Part shown: piece after piece, positions 25,370-35,576 of the stretch
Layout of the letters: each line of letters starts with the position of its first letter
Position numbering within the stretch: position 1 is the first letter of the stretch
NCBI GenBank assembly: GCA_963751615.1
Contig: CAVVVG010000005.1
Span: 1,364,001 to 1,428,000 of the forward strand
Direction of reading: 5' to 3'
Length of the DNA: 64,000 bases
Source of the DNA: Palsa-892 sp963751615
Lineage (GTDB): Bacteria > Pseudomonadota > Alphaproteobacteria > Rhizobiales > Xanthobacteraceae
Program-made: the position numbers and the translations under genes
The notes under the pieces: model-generated
What the model saw: the letters and a program-made list of their open reading frames with translations, nothing else
What the model was told of the DNA's origin: nothing
Databases searched by the model: none

Positions 25370-26491
25370 ATGGCAAAACTGAAAAAAACAGCGCCGCCTT
25401 TCCGCGCAGAGATGGTTGGAAGTCTTTTACGATCGGCCGCACTTAAAGCTGCGCGTGCGAAATATGATAATGGACAGCTTACGGCTTCGCAGCTTAAGCA
25501 GATCGAGGATCGTGAAATTGAGAAAATCGTGAAGAAACAGGAAGAAATCGGTCTTCAGCTTGCGACCGACGGCGAATTTCGCCGCGCGTGGTGGCATTTC
25601 GATTTTCTGAAGCGGCTGGAGGGGGTTGAATTATTCGACGCTAAACAAGGCATTCAATTTAACGGTGTGCAGAAAAAAGCCGAAAATGTAAGGGTTACCG
25701 GCAAGCTCGACTTTCCTTCCGATCACCCGATGCTTGATCATTTCAGGTTCCTGAAATCACACACGCGGCTCTTTCCAAAGATGACCATACCTTCACCCTC
25801 CCTACTTCATTATCGCGGCGGCCGGGCTGCAATTAGCAGAGATGTGTATCCGGATCTCGACTTGTTTTTTGAAGATCTCGGCAAGACATACCGAAAGGCA
25901 GTGCAAGCTTTTTACGATGCCGGCTGCCGCTATCTTCAGTTCGACGATACGATTTGGGCCTATCTCTGCTCCTCTGATCAGCAGGCAAAGGCGCGTGCGC
26001 GCGGAGAGGATCTGGAAAAATTGCCCAGCGTCTATGCACGCGCCATCAACTATGCCTTGCAAGAAAAACCGCACGACATGGTTATCACCACGCACGTCTG
26101 CCGGGGCAATTTCCGATCCACCTGGATTTCGGAAGGAGGCTATGAGCCGATCGCTGAACTTTTGCTGGCTAGCGTCAATTACGACGGCTATTTTCTTGAA
26201 TACGATACGGAACGAGCTGGCGGTTTCGAGCCGCTTCGATTTTTGCCGAAAGGTGAAAAGATCGTTGTGCTCGGCCTTGTAACCTCGAAAAGTGGAATTT
26301 TAGAGAAAGAGGCAGACATCGAGCGCAGAATTGAAGAAGCCACGAAATACGTAGCGCTCAATCAATTCTGTCTCTCTCCGCAGTGTGGCTTTGCTTCGAC
26401 CGAAGAGGGCAATAGACTCTCCGAGGAGGAACAGTGGGCGAAACTCGGAATGGTTGTTGAGATCGCAGAAAAAGTTTGGGGCAAATCGTGA
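25370..26491 (+). CDS. Cobalamin-independent methionine synthase-like protein (MetE C-terminal domain family)
   Basis: A 373-residue single-domain TIM-barrel protein of the MetE C-terminal/YxjG family. It starts AKLKKTAPPFRAEMVGSLLR, and candidate zinc ligands are His in THVCRGNFRS (about residue 242), Glu in LEYDTERAG and Cys in LSPQCGFAST near 343. Full MetE has a second N-terminal barrel that is missing here, so a different methyl or alkyl donor is likely. The ATG at 25370 is chosen over an upstream frame extension because the conserved N-terminus begins there. It stands 80 bp after the liv terminator in the same direction and convergent with mdtC, with 3 bp between the stops. Confidence 0.8.
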   Translation: MAKLKKTAPPFRAEMVGSLLRSAALKAARAKYDNGQLTASQLKQIEDREIEKIVKKQEEIGLQLATDGEFRRAWWHFDFLKRLEGVELFDAKQGIQFNGVQKKAENVRVTGKLDFPSDHPMLDHFRFLKSHTRLFPKMTIPSPSLLHYRGGRAAISRDVYPDLDLFFEDLGKTYRKAVQAFYDAGCRYLQFDDTIWAYLCSSDQQAKARARGEDLEKLPSVYARAINYALQEKPHDMVITTHVCRGNFRSTWISEGGYEPIAELLLASVNYDGYFLEYDTERAGGFEPLRFLPKGEKIVVLGLVTSKSGILEKEADIERRIEEATKYVALNQFCLSPQCGFASTEEGNRLSEEEQWAKLGMVVEIAEKVWGKS

Positions 26492-26494
26492 GGT

Positions 26495-29400
26495 TTATTG
26501 GGTGCTCGATCGTGGAAGAGCCGCGCCGAGTTTAATTTTCTTGCGTGAAATTACGCGCGGCTTGTCAATTTGACCAGCTCCGCCCCAGCGACGGTGCAAG
26601 CGGTCCAACAGCAGGTAAATAACGGGCGTCGTGTAAAGTGTAAGCAATTGCGACACAAGCAAACCGCCGGCAATCGTGATGCCGAGGGGGCGGCGTAACT
26701 CCGAACCCGGTCCTGTCGCGATGATGAGTGGTGCTGCTGCCAGAAGGGCTGTCAGCGTCGTCATCAGAATGGGGCGGAAGCGTTCGATGCATGCTTCGAA
26801 AATCGCTCGTTCCGGACTAAGCCCGCGTTGTCGCTCGCCTTCGAGCGCGAAGTCGACAAGCATGATGCCGTTCTTTTTCACGAGTCCGATCAACAGAACA
26901 ATGCCGATAAAAGCGATCACGGTGAGTTCGCTATTGGTAATCTGTAATGCGAGCAGCGCGCCGAGGCCTGCCGAGGGCAAAGTCGATATGATTGTAAGCG
27001 GATGTGCCAGACTCTCGTACAGAACGCCGAGCACGATATAAACCGCAATCAGTGCAGCTAGGATCAAGAGTGGCTGCGCGGCGGCAGTTCCCGCGAATGC
27101 TCGCACATCACCGGCGAATTCAGCGTGCAGTGAGTCCGGAATATAAAGTTCGGCGACTGCCTGTTGAATCGCATTCGAAGCCTGATCAATTCCCATATCG
27201 GGCGCCAGATTGAACGTGATCGTCACGGCAGGAAACTGACCTTGATGGTTCGCGACGAGAGGAGCCGTTGTTTTTTCAAAATGAGCAACTGCCGAGAGAG
27301 GAACCTGAACGCCGGCGGTCGAAGCCACATAAATCTGATTAAAGTCGGACGGGTCGGTTTGATAGGGAGCGTCCACTTCTAAGATCACTTGGTATTGATT
27401 TCGCGGCGCGTAGATTTTGGAAATCTGCCGCTGAGAAAATGCGTTATTTAATGCGTCATCGATGTTTTGGATTGGAACATTTAATCGCGCAGCCGCGAGT
27501 CGATCAATCACGACATCGGCTTGCAAACCGGCTTGTTGCCGGTCAGTGGTCACATCAACCAATCCTCGAATCTTGCTAATACGTTCCTGTACGCGTGGCA
27601 GCCATTGCTGCAGTTCGTCAAAGTCTGCATCCCATAACGTAAACTGATATTGAGATTGACTCTGTCTTCCGCCAACTCGAACGTCCGATGCTGGCGTAAG
27701 GAAGATGCGAAGACCAGGGATCAAGGAAAGCTTTGTTCGCAAGCGGTCGATGACACGAGCGGTCGTCAGTCCGTCACGCGCCGCCAACGGCTTCAGGCTA
27801 ATGAACATACGTCCCTGATTTTGCGATGCGTTGAAGGCGGAAGTTCCGAGCGACGAACCAACGCCATTGACCGCTGGATCGGAGAGCACGATATCGAGCG
27901 CACTCTTTTGCAATTTGACCATCGACTGGAACGAAATATCAGGCGAAGCTTGTGTGCCTGCAAAGATCAGGCCGGTGTCATCCTGCGGGATGAACCCCTT
28001 CGGCGTCCTGACGTACAGAAAAACGGTGAGGGTTACGGTCGCCAGCATCACCACGAGCATCAATGTATGGCGGCTGATGATCACAGCGAGGCTTTTTGCA
28101 TAGGCGTTGAGCATCCACTGTAAGGTTGCCTCGACGATACGATCTAGGCGAGTTGCGTTTGGGCTCGGAGCGGAGCGTACGAAATGCGCGCAAATCATTG
28201 CTGTCACCGAAAGCGAGACGATCGTGGAAATGCCAATGGCGAACACAAGAGTGACGGAAAATTCGCGGAAAAGGCGGCCTACAACGCCGCCCATGAAAAG
28301 CAGCGGAATGAACGCTGCGATCAGCGAAATGCTAATCGATAAAACGGTAAATCCGATCTGCTTGGCGCCTTCGAATGCCGCTCGCAATGGCGTCCGGCCG
28401 GCTTCAAGATTACGGAAGCAGTTTTCAATAATGACGATCGCATCGTCGACGACGAATCCGATGGAAACCGCAAGCGCCATGAGGGACAGGTTGTTGATCG
28501 AAAAGCCCGCTGCCCACATCAAGGCGCACGTGCCCGCAAGAGAAAGTGGCACAGTCACGCCAGCAGCGACCGTAGCTGCGGTCCGCCGCAAGAACAAGAA
28601 CACAACCAGCATCACCAGCAACACAGCCCCAGCAAGCGTGAGCTGCATATCGTTCACACTCGCGCGGACTGTTAGTGTACGGTCCGAAAGCACGGATATT
28701 TTCAGGTCTGCCGGAATCCAGTGTTGCAGCTCCGGGAGTAATTCATGAATTTTATCGACAGTTTGGATAACATTGCTATTTGCCTGTTTGGTAATGATGA
28801 GCAGCACAGCAGGTTTCTGGTTGAACCGCGCCGCCGAACGGCTGTTCCGTACCGCGAGTTCGATAGAAGCGATATCGGATAGGCGAACGACATTTCCATT
28901 TGACGTTTTAATGACTAGCGACCGATAGGGTTCTGGGGTTCGCAATTGGTCGTTGGTACCGATGGTTTCAGCGGTTTTAACCCCGTCGATGACACCAACT
29001 GGACCTTGTGCATTCGTTGCGGCGATAGCTGCGCGCACATCGTCGAGCGCCACGCCCATAGTGGCGAGCATCGCGGGGTTGACGCGAATCCGCACGGCCG
29101 GTTGATCGGCGCCGCTAACGGTGACTTCCGAGACGCCATCCACTTGCGCGATGCGCTGGGCGATTATGCTGTCGGCAATGTCGTAGATCGTGCTTGTTGG
29201 AATCGTGTCGGATGTCAGTGCCAGGATTAACACGGGCGCTGCAGCCGGATTGGCCTTGCGGAAGCCGGGCAAGGTTGGAAGATCTCCGGGCAAGTCCGTT
29301 GCCGCGGCGTTAAGCGCCGCCTGTACGTCGCGTGCAGCACCATCGATGCTGCGGTTCAAATCGAACTGGAGAGTAATGCTCGTCGAGCCAAGCGAACTTG

Positions 29401-29647
29401 TTGAGGTCATTTCGGTGACACCGGCAATCTCGCCAAGGCGGCGTTCGAGGGGTGCCGCGACGGTTGCGGCCATCGTTTCGGGATCGGCGCCGGGCCGGCT
29501 CGCGAACACGCGGATGGAGGGATATTCGACATTCGGCAGACTTGCGACCGGCAAGAACGCATAAGCGACCGCGCCGACCAGAATAAGACCGACCGCGAGC
29601 AGAGTTGTCCCGATCGGGCGCCGGATAAAGGGCGCGGAAATGTTCAT
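26495..29647 (-). CDS. mdtC: RND multidrug efflux permease, MdtC-like
   Basis: A 1050-residue inner-membrane RND pump with twelve predicted helices and two large periplasmic loops. It begins MNISAPFIRRPIGTTLLAVG, typical of the MdtB/MdtC branch of the HAE-1 family. Proton-relay aspartates are in VVDDAIVIIEN near residue 405, and the TM10 lysine is in LVKKNGIMLVDFA. It is last in the operon, 4 bp downstream of the mdtB-like gene, and probably forms a heterotrimer with it as in E. coli MdtBC. Family firm; the exported compound is unknown. Confidence 0.88.
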   Translation of the reverse strand: MNISAPFIRRPIGTTLLAVGLILVGAVAYAFLPVASLPNVEYPSIRVFASRPGADPETMAATVAAPLERRLGEIAGVTEMTSTSSLGSTSITLQFDLNRSIDGAARDVQAALNAAATDLPGDLPTLPGFRKANPAAAPVLILALTSDTIPTSTIYDIADSIIAQRIAQVDGVSEVTVSGADQPAVRIRVNPAMLATMGVALDDVRAAIAATNAQGPVGVIDGVKTAETIGTNDQLRTPEPYRSLVIKTSNGNVVRLSDIASIELAVRNSRSAARFNQKPAVLLIITKQANSNVIQTVDKIHELLPELQHWIPADLKISVLSDRTLTVRASVNDMQLTLAGAVLLVMLVVFLFLRRTAATVAAGVTVPLSLAGTCALMWAAGFSINNLSLMALAVSIGFVVDDAIVIIENCFRNLEAGRTPLRAAFEGAKQIGFTVLSISISLIAAFIPLLFMGGVVGRLFREFSVTLVFAIGISTIVSLSVTAMICAHFVRSAPSPNATRLDRIVEATLQWMLNAYAKSLAVIISRHTLMLVVMLATVTLTVFLYVRTPKGFIPQDDTGLIFAGTQASPDISFQSMVKLQKSALDIVLSDPAVNGVGSSLGTSAFNASQNQGRMFISLKPLAARDGLTTARVIDRLRTKLSLIPGLRIFLTPASDVRVGGRQSQSQYQFTLWDADFDELQQWLPRVQERISKIRGLVDVTTDRQQAGLQADVVIDRLAAARLNVPIQNIDDALNNAFSQRQISKIYAPRNQYQVILEVDAPYQTDPSDFNQIYVASTAGVQVPLSAVAHFEKTTAPLVANHQGQFPAVTITFNLAPDMGIDQASNAIQQAVAELYIPDSLHAEFAGDVRAFAGTAAAQPLLILAALIAVYIVLGVLYESLAHPLTIISTLPSAGLGALLALQITNSELTVIAFIGIVLLIGLVKKNGIMLVDFALEGERQRGLSPERAIFEACIERFRPILMTTLTALLAAAPLIIATGPGSELRRPLGITIAGGLLVSQLLTLYTTPVIYLLLDRLHRRWGGAGQIDKPRVISRKKIKLGAALPRSSTQ

Positions 29648-29651
29648 CGTG

Positions 29652-32600
29652 TTACTCAGCAGCCTGCGGCGGATATTTCGGCCGCGGTTTTGGAGATGGA
29701 CGTCGTGATTTTTGTGGCTCGGGCACCAGCCATTGCAACCGGTCTTTCACGCGTTCCATCGCGAGATAAATTACAGGTGTCGTATAGAGCGTAAGCAATT
29801 GGCTCAGCAGCAATCCGCCGACAATCGTAATGCCAAGAGGATTGCGCAATTCTGAACCTGTACCGCTCTCGAGCGCGAGCGGCAGAGCGCCGAATAGAGC
29901 CGCAAATGTGGTCATCATGATTGGGCGAAAACGCAGAAGGCTCGCCTGCATGATCGATTCGCGCGCGGATAATCCTTCCTTGCGCTCGGCTTCCAGCGCA
30001 AAGTCGATCATCATGATTGCGTTTTTCTTGACGATACCCATCAGCAGTATGATGCCGATCAATGCGATCACCGAAAGATCGTGCCCACAAATGATCAAAG
30101 CAAGCAATGCGCCGACACCAGCCGAGGGAAGTGTGGAAAGAATTGTCAGCGGATGAATCGCGCTCTCATAAAGAACGCCGAGCACGATATAAATCGTAAT
30201 AGCCGCTGCAAGAATAAGCCAAGGCTCGCCGGCCAATGACCTTGCGAATTCAGCCGCATCGCCTGAATAGTCTCCGACGACTGAATTTGGCATGCGAATT
30301 TCCGTTTGCGCCCGGGAAATAATATCGACCGCGTCACTTAGCGAGCCGGTAGGCGCCAGATTGAAGCTGATCGTAATGGCTGGAAATTGTTCCTGATGTG
30401 CAATGGCGAGCGGTGCAGTCGTCTGTTCGATGGTGGCAACGGAGGAGAGAGGTATTTGTGTGCCGTTCGTTCCCGGAACGTAGAGCTTAGAAAAACTGGT
30501 CGGGTCGCGTTGGTATTGCTGCATCGCCTCGAGCACGACGCGATACTGGTTCGCTTGACCGTAGATTGTTGAAACCTGCCGCTGGCCGAATGCACTATTC
30601 AGCGTATCGTTAATCGCCTGCATCGGAACGCCAAGCCGGCCTGCCATTTCGCGATCGACTTTGATATTGGTGCGCAGCCCGCCGTCTTGCTCCTCCGAAG
30701 CTACCTCCCGTAGTAGTGGTTCGGTCCGCAAACGCTCGGTCAGTTTTTTCGACCATAGCGAAACTTCATCCGGGTCAATCCCTGTGAGGGTATATTGATA
30801 TTGTGCACGGCTCGAACGCGTCGCGATCTGAATGTCCTGCACCGGTTGAAAATAGGCGATCATGCCGGGGATTTCGGCGACGTCGCGTTTCAGCCGCTCG
30901 ATGATCTCCGTGACGAGCGAGTTGCGTTTTTCGCGCGGCCGCAATGTAATGGTGAGGCGCCCCGCATTCGGCGTTGCATTCACCGGGCTCACGCCGACGA
31001 CCGAAACGACGCCACTAACGTCCTTATCCGTGCGAATTTTATCAACCAAAATCTCCTGTAATCGTTGCATCTCGGCAAACGAAACTTCCGGTCCAGCCTC
31101 GGTAACCGCGCTGATGAGACCCGTATCCTGCAAGGGCAAAAATCCCTTCGGGATCGCGATATAAAGAAGGATTGTTGCGGCCAGAGTCGCTGCCGTGACG
31201 AGAAGCGTCGCTTTCTGGTGGGCAAGCACCCATTCCAGACTTTGCCGGTATTGCTCGACGGTCCAGTCGATGGCATCGGCGAATTTTGCTGCGAGCGGAT
31301 TTTTGGACTTGTCCGAGCTATACCGCAGCAGGCGGCTCGACATCATGGGCGTCAGCGTTAACGAAACGACCGCCGAGAGAATAACTGCAATCGTGAGCGT
31401 GAGCGCGAACTCGCGGAACATGCGGCCAACCAGGCCTGTCATGAACAGCAGCGGAATAAAGACCGCGACCAGCGAAACGGTCAGCGAAATAACGGTGAAG
31501 CCAATTTCCCGTGCACCGCGGAGCGCCGCTTCGAAAGGCCCGTCGCCTTCTTCGATATGACGCACGATATTCTCGATCATGACGATCGCGTCGTCGACCA
31601 CGAAGCCGGTGCCAATCGTGAGCGCCATCAGCGAAAGATTGTCGAGACTGAAACCACAGAACCAAATCACGCCGAATGTCGCAATCAGCGAGAGGGGAAG
31701 GGCGACACCCGCGATAATCGTCGCGCGTATTGTGCGAAGAAAAATCAGCACCACCATAACAACAAGCGCGACACTGAGTATTAGTGTAAACTGAACGTCG
31801 TGTAACGAAGCGCGGATCGTATCAGTTCGATCGTTCACAATGGTGAGCTTGATGCCGACGGGTAAAGCGCGTTGCAGCCGCGGAAATTCCGCGCGAACGC
31901 GTTTGACCGTATCGATAACGTTGGCTCCTGGCTGACGTTGAATGTCGATCACGACGGCGGGATTGCCCTGATACCAGGCCGCCACCTTCGAGTTTTCAAG
32001 ACCGTCGAAGACGGTAGCGACGTCCTTCAGCATTACCGGCGCACCGTTGCGGTAGGCGACAACAACAGAATTGAAACTAGATGCGACTGTCAGCTGATCG
32101 TTCGCCGATATAGTGTAGGATTGCTGCGAACCGTCTAGGGAACCCTTCGGGCCGGCTACATTCGCGCCGACGATGGCCAGCCTAAGATCCTCCATGCCGA
32201 GCCCATAGGCCGCGAGCCGTGCGAGATCGGCCTGAATCCGTATTGCTGGCCGGACGCCACCTTGCACCGAAACGTGGCCGACGCCGCTGACTTCGGCCAA
32301 TTTTTGCGCCAGTAGCGTGTCGGCGAGATCACTGATGTCGCGAATGGGAATCGTATTCGACGTCAGCGCGACGGTGATAATAGGGGCGTCCGCCGGGTTC
32401 ACTTTGGAATAGGTTGGCGGATAGGGAAGATTTTTCGGCAACGTCGAACCAGCGGCATTGATCGCCGCCTGAACGTCTTGCGCGGCACCGTCAATATCGC
32501 GATTCAAATCGAACTGCAGGGTAATCTGGCTAATTCCGAACGAACTCGACGAAGTCATCGTCGACAGCGCCGGAATTTGCCCGAACTGCCGTTCCAGAGA

Positions 32601-32795
32601 TGCCGTAATGAGCGAAGCGACGGTATCCGGATTTGCACCAGGTAGCTGTGTCGTTACCAGAACGGTCGGAAAATCAACCTGTGGCAGCGCCGAAATTGGC
32701 AGCCAGGCATAACCGAGCACACCTCCCAGCAAGATCGCGATTCCAAGTAGAGAAGTCGCAATTGGCCGATAGATGAAGGGCGCGGACACATTCAT
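29652..32795 (-). CDS. mdtB: RND multidrug efflux permease, MdtB-like
   Basis: A 1047-residue RND permease starting MNVSAPFIYRPIATSLLGIA. TM4 aspartates lie in VVDDAIVMIEN near residue 405, the TM10 lysine in IVKKNAIMMIDFA, and a proline-rich basic tail ends the protein. The start codon overlaps the stop of the adaptor gene (ATGA at 32792-32795), so the pump genes are translationally coupled. Together with the neighbouring mdtC-like gene it makes the double-permease MdtABC design rather than a heavy-metal HME pump, whose TM4 motif differs. Confidence 0.88.
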   Translation of the reverse strand: MNVSAPFIYRPIATSLLGIAILLGGVLGYAWLPISALPQVDFPTVLVTTQLPGANPDTVASLITASLERQFGQIPALSTMTSSSSFGISQITLQFDLNRDIDGAAQDVQAAINAAGSTLPKNLPYPPTYSKVNPADAPIITVALTSNTIPIRDISDLADTLLAQKLAEVSGVGHVSVQGGVRPAIRIQADLARLAAYGLGMEDLRLAIVGANVAGPKGSLDGSQQSYTISANDQLTVASSFNSVVVAYRNGAPVMLKDVATVFDGLENSKVAAWYQGNPAVVIDIQRQPGANVIDTVKRVRAEFPRLQRALPVGIKLTIVNDRTDTIRASLHDVQFTLILSVALVVMVVLIFLRTIRATIIAGVALPLSLIATFGVIWFCGFSLDNLSLMALTIGTGFVVDDAIVMIENIVRHIEEGDGPFEAALRGAREIGFTVISLTVSLVAVFIPLLFMTGLVGRMFREFALTLTIAVILSAVVSLTLTPMMSSRLLRYSSDKSKNPLAAKFADAIDWTVEQYRQSLEWVLAHQKATLLVTAATLAATILLYIAIPKGFLPLQDTGLISAVTEAGPEVSFAEMQRLQEILVDKIRTDKDVSGVVSVVGVSPVNATPNAGRLTITLRPREKRNSLVTEIIERLKRDVAEIPGMIAYFQPVQDIQIATRSSRAQYQYTLTGIDPDEVSLWSKKLTERLRTEPLLREVASEEQDGGLRTNIKVDREMAGRLGVPMQAINDTLNSAFGQRQVSTIYGQANQYRVVLEAMQQYQRDPTSFSKLYVPGTNGTQIPLSSVATIEQTTAPLAIAHQEQFPAITISFNLAPTGSLSDAVDIISRAQTEIRMPNSVVGDYSGDAAEFARSLAGEPWLILAAAITIYIVLGVLYESAIHPLTILSTLPSAGVGALLALIICGHDLSVIALIGIILLMGIVKKNAIMMIDFALEAERKEGLSARESIMQASLLRFRPIMMTTFAALFGALPLALESGTGSELRNPLGITIVGGLLLSQLLTLYTTPVIYLAMERVKDRLQWLVPEPQKSRRPSPKPRPKYPPQAAE

Positions 32796-34018
32796 CGCAA
32801 TTGTTGCGCTCCCGTGCTGTCGCGGCGCTTACGTTCACCGTCCTTGCGCATCGTGCGCGTATCGCCGGCGGTTGGCCGTTGCGTATTGTCGGTGGTGCCA
32901 ACGATAATCTGGCTATCGTTTGCAAGCTGCGAGAAACCGGTCGTTACCACGCGCTCGTTGGCGGAAACGCCAGAACCAATCACAGCCCGCGCCTCATCCT
33001 GCTGCGTGACGCTTACTTGTCGTACGGCAACCACATCGCCGTTGACGACGTAAACAAATGTCCCATTTGGGCCGCGCTGCACCGCGGCGGTTGGGACAAT
33101 GATCGCCTGTTTCAGCGTATCGATCAGCAGCCGCACATTGACGAACTGCCCAGGCCACAGCTGCAAATCTGCATTGGGAAAGTCCGCTTTCAGCTTTACC
33201 GTGCCCGTCGTTTGATCAACCTGATTGTCGACCACCTGCAGCATGCCGCGGTCGACAACACTTGTATTGTCCGAGCCGAGCGCCTCGACGGCGAGCGGTC
33301 CTTGCGAGAACGCCTTATTCACCCGTCCGAGCGCTTGCTGTGGCAAGTTAAACAAAACAGAAATCGGCCTGATCTGCGTGAGGACCACGAGCCCGCCCGT
33401 ATCGGTCGCATGAACGATGTTGCCTTGATCGACCTGGCGAATCCCCGTGCGACCGGCGATGGGCGCAATAATCTTCGTATAACTAAGAATTGCGGCAGCA
33501 TTGTCGATGGCAGCCTGATCGAGCTTGACCAGCGCTTCGAGCTGCGCGACTAGCGCACGCTGTGTGTCGAGTTGCTGTTTGGTTGCGGCATTTGTGCTGG
33601 AAAGTCTCGTATATCGCTCGAGATCGAGTCGCGCGTTCGCAAGTTGTGCTTCATCTTGCGCCTTCTTGGCGACCATCTGGTCGTATTGCGCTTGATAGGT
33701 CGTCGGATCGATTTCGCCCAACACATAGCCCTGTGGAACATCATCGCCTTCCTTGAACGAAACCTTGATCAGTTTGCCGTCTACCTGGGAGCGAACCGTT
33801 ACCGTATTCAACGCCTTGGTCGTTCCCACACCATCGAGATAAACGGGCACGTCAGCTGTGGTGGCCAGCGCGACCAGCACAGGCACCGGACCCTGATTGC
33901 CACCCCGACGGCCGGCGTTCTGGCGCCCCACCGGTTCCTGAAAGTAAAAAGCAACGGCGATGGCAAACATCAGAATGCCAATCAACCCGTAAATAATATA
34001 CCGGCGGTCTTTGGTCAT
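32792..34018 (-). CDS. mdtA: RND efflux periplasmic adaptor (membrane fusion protein), MdtA-like
   Basis: A 408-residue adaptor. It has an N-terminal membrane anchor (YIIYGLIGILMFAIAVAFYF), a Gly/Arg-rich linker, a barrel-sandwich (lipoyl-like) half-motif VRSQVDGKLIKVSFKEGDDV, an alpha-helical hairpin (about 120-190) and a beta-barrel with APIAGRTGIRQVDQGNIVHA. The true start is the ATG at 34018: it overlaps the outer-membrane-factor stop by ATGA and starts the anchor helix, whereas the longer frame extension to 34099 lies inside the upstream gene. It connects MdtBC to the outer-membrane factor. Confidence 0.88.
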   Translation of the reverse strand: MTKDRRYIIYGLIGILMFAIAVAFYFQEPVGRQNAGRRGGNQGPVPVLVALATTADVPVYLDGVGTTKALNTVTVRSQVDGKLIKVSFKEGDDVPQGYVLGEIDPTTYQAQYDQMVAKKAQDEAQLANARLDLERYTRLSSTNAATKQQLDTQRALVAQLEALVKLDQAAIDNAAAILSYTKIIAPIAGRTGIRQVDQGNIVHATDTGGLVVLTQIRPISVLFNLPQQALGRVNKAFSQGPLAVEALGSDNTSVVDRGMLQVVDNQVDQTTGTVKLKADFPNADLQLWPGQFVNVRLLIDTLKQAIIVPTAAVQRGPNGTFVYVVNGDVVAVRQVSVTQQDEARAVIGSGVSANERVVTTGFSQLANDSQIIVGTTDNTQRPTAGDTRTMRKDGERKRRDSTGAQQLR

Positions 34019-35553
34019 TTTGTCGCCGGCAACGGTATGCCGCTCCATACATATCCACCCGGATTTGCCTGGGCGAACAACGCTTCTGCCGGTGGCCATC
34101 CGCCGCCCAATGCCTGATAAAGACTAACGATCGCTAGCAGCCGCGCGAGACGCGCCTGCGTAAGAGTATCCAAGGCCTGAAAGAGCGCTTGCTGAGTTAT
34201 GAGAACGGTCACGAGATCGACCGTGCCTTCCCGCAGCCGCATTTCGGCAATTCTGAATGCGCGCTGCAAAGCTTCGACAACGACCAGCTGCAGACGTTCG
34301 AATTCTGTCTGTTGCTGAACGGCGACAAGTGCGTTGTCGACGTCGGCAAAGGCGGAGACGACGGCCTTGCGATAGATCTGCAGCAATTCTTCTTGCTTTG
34401 CTTTTTGTTGCTCTAAGTTCCCGAGCAGGTTTCCATTATCGAAGATTGGTTGCGTTAGTCCCGCCGCGAGCGAAAAAAATGCGGCCTCCGGCCTGAACAG
34501 GCTACGAAGGATTGCGCTCTGAAAGCCGTCCTGTCCGGTCAATTGTATGCTCGGTAAAAATGCCGCCCGTGCGGCATAGACATTCGCGTCAGCCGCGATC
34601 AAATGTGACTCAGCCTCACGGATATCTGGTCGCTGTGTAAGCAGGTCCGATGGTAAACCTGGCGTCACGCGCGGGATGGAAAGCCGTTGCATCGAGCCGC
34701 CGTGAATCGCAATGCGCTCAGGCGGGCGCGCGATAAGAACGGCAAGCAACGCGATATTTTGCCGAAGCGTTTGAATCAGCGTTGGAATGAGCGCGCGCTG
34801 CTGGGCAACAAGCGCCTCCTGCTGTGCGACCTCAAGCCCAGTCGTCGTACCAGCCTCGAGCCGTTGCTTGACGAGTTCAAGAACCCGCGATGCGCTGCGT
34901 ACATTTTCATGCGCATTAGCAAGCCGATCTTGCGCCGCCAACACTTGAAAATAGGTGTCTGCCACACTTGCGATCGTGCTGAGTGCTACGACCTCGCGGT
35001 CGAATCGGCTGGCCACGGCCGTATTGCGCGCGGCTTCGAGTAATGCCCGGTTCTTGCCCCAGAAGTCGATCTCATAGCTCGCCGTCAACGCTGCTTCATA
35101 AAGATTCCCTTCACGTGGTCCGCGGAAAGTCGCATTAACGCCGGCGGCGCTTCCACTTGTCACGATCGAGCTGCGTGAATGGGTTGCATTGCCTACGGCG
35201 TTGACCGAGGGCAGGAGCGGAGCGCCCACAATTCTCGCCTGCGCATCCGCTTGCGCGATACGCGCGGAAGCCGCGGCGATATCGAGATTGACTTGCTGGG
35301 CTTCCTCGATCAGCACCGTCAATTCGGCAGATCGGAATTCACGCCACCAGTCAAGTTGTGGCAGAGCCGCGTCGGATTTCCCAGGCGACGCCGCGCGGTA
35401 GGTTTCCGGAATGTCGAGGCTGGCCTCCAGGCGATTGTCGTTCGGCATGCAGCCGCCAAGCAGCGCGATGAAGATAAGCGCGGTCGTGTGCGGTCGCTTG
35501 CAAGCGCTCCGCGCTGTGCGCATTCGTGATTTCATCCCGCCCTTCGGCATCAT
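34015..35553 (-). CDS. Outer-membrane efflux factor lipoprotein (NodT/OprM type)
   Basis: A TolC-like channel protein of about 512 residues. A basic N-terminus and hydrophobic segment end in a lipobox LLGGC, giving a lipid-anchored mature protein starting at the cysteine. Two OEP repeats follow (about 70-270 and 290-490) with long coiled helices. A start at 35535, just after GAAGGGCGGG, is as likely as the ATG at 35553. Its stop overlaps the mdtA-like start. Having its own outer-membrane channel means the tripartite pump does not need a separate TolC. Confidence 0.87.
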   Translation of the reverse strand: MMPKGGMKSRMRTARSACKRPHTTALIFIALLGGCMPNDNRLEASLDIPETYRAASPGKSDAALPQLDWWREFRSAELTVLIEEAQQVNLDIAAASARIAQADAQARIVGAPLLPSVNAVGNATHSRSSIVTSGSAAGVNATFRGPREGNLYEAALTASYEIDFWGKNRALLEAARNTAVASRFDREVVALSTIASVADTYFQVLAAQDRLANAHENVRSASRVLELVKQRLEAGTTTGLEVAQQEALVAQQRALIPTLIQTLRQNIALLAVLIARPPERIAIHGGSMQRLSIPRVTPGLPSDLLTQRPDIREAESHLIAADANVYAARAAFLPSIQLTGQDGFQSAILRSLFRPEAAFFSLAAGLTQPIFDNGNLLGNLEQQKAKQEELLQIYRKAVVSAFADVDNALVAVQQQTEFERLQLVVVEALQRAFRIAEMRLREGTVDLVTVLITQQALFQALDTLTQARLARLLAIVSLYQALGGGWPPAEALFAQANPGGYVWSGIPLPATK

Positions 35554-35576
35554 TGTTTTTTTGTTTTTCTGAACTG

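Noticed and set aside
26495..34018. Heavy-metal (Czc/Cnr-type) RND pump, suggested by the CnrX-like sensor
   Set aside because: The two permeases and the adaptor look like MdtB/MdtC/MdtA of the drug-exporting HAE-1 family, and HME pumps have a single permease with a different TM4 motif.
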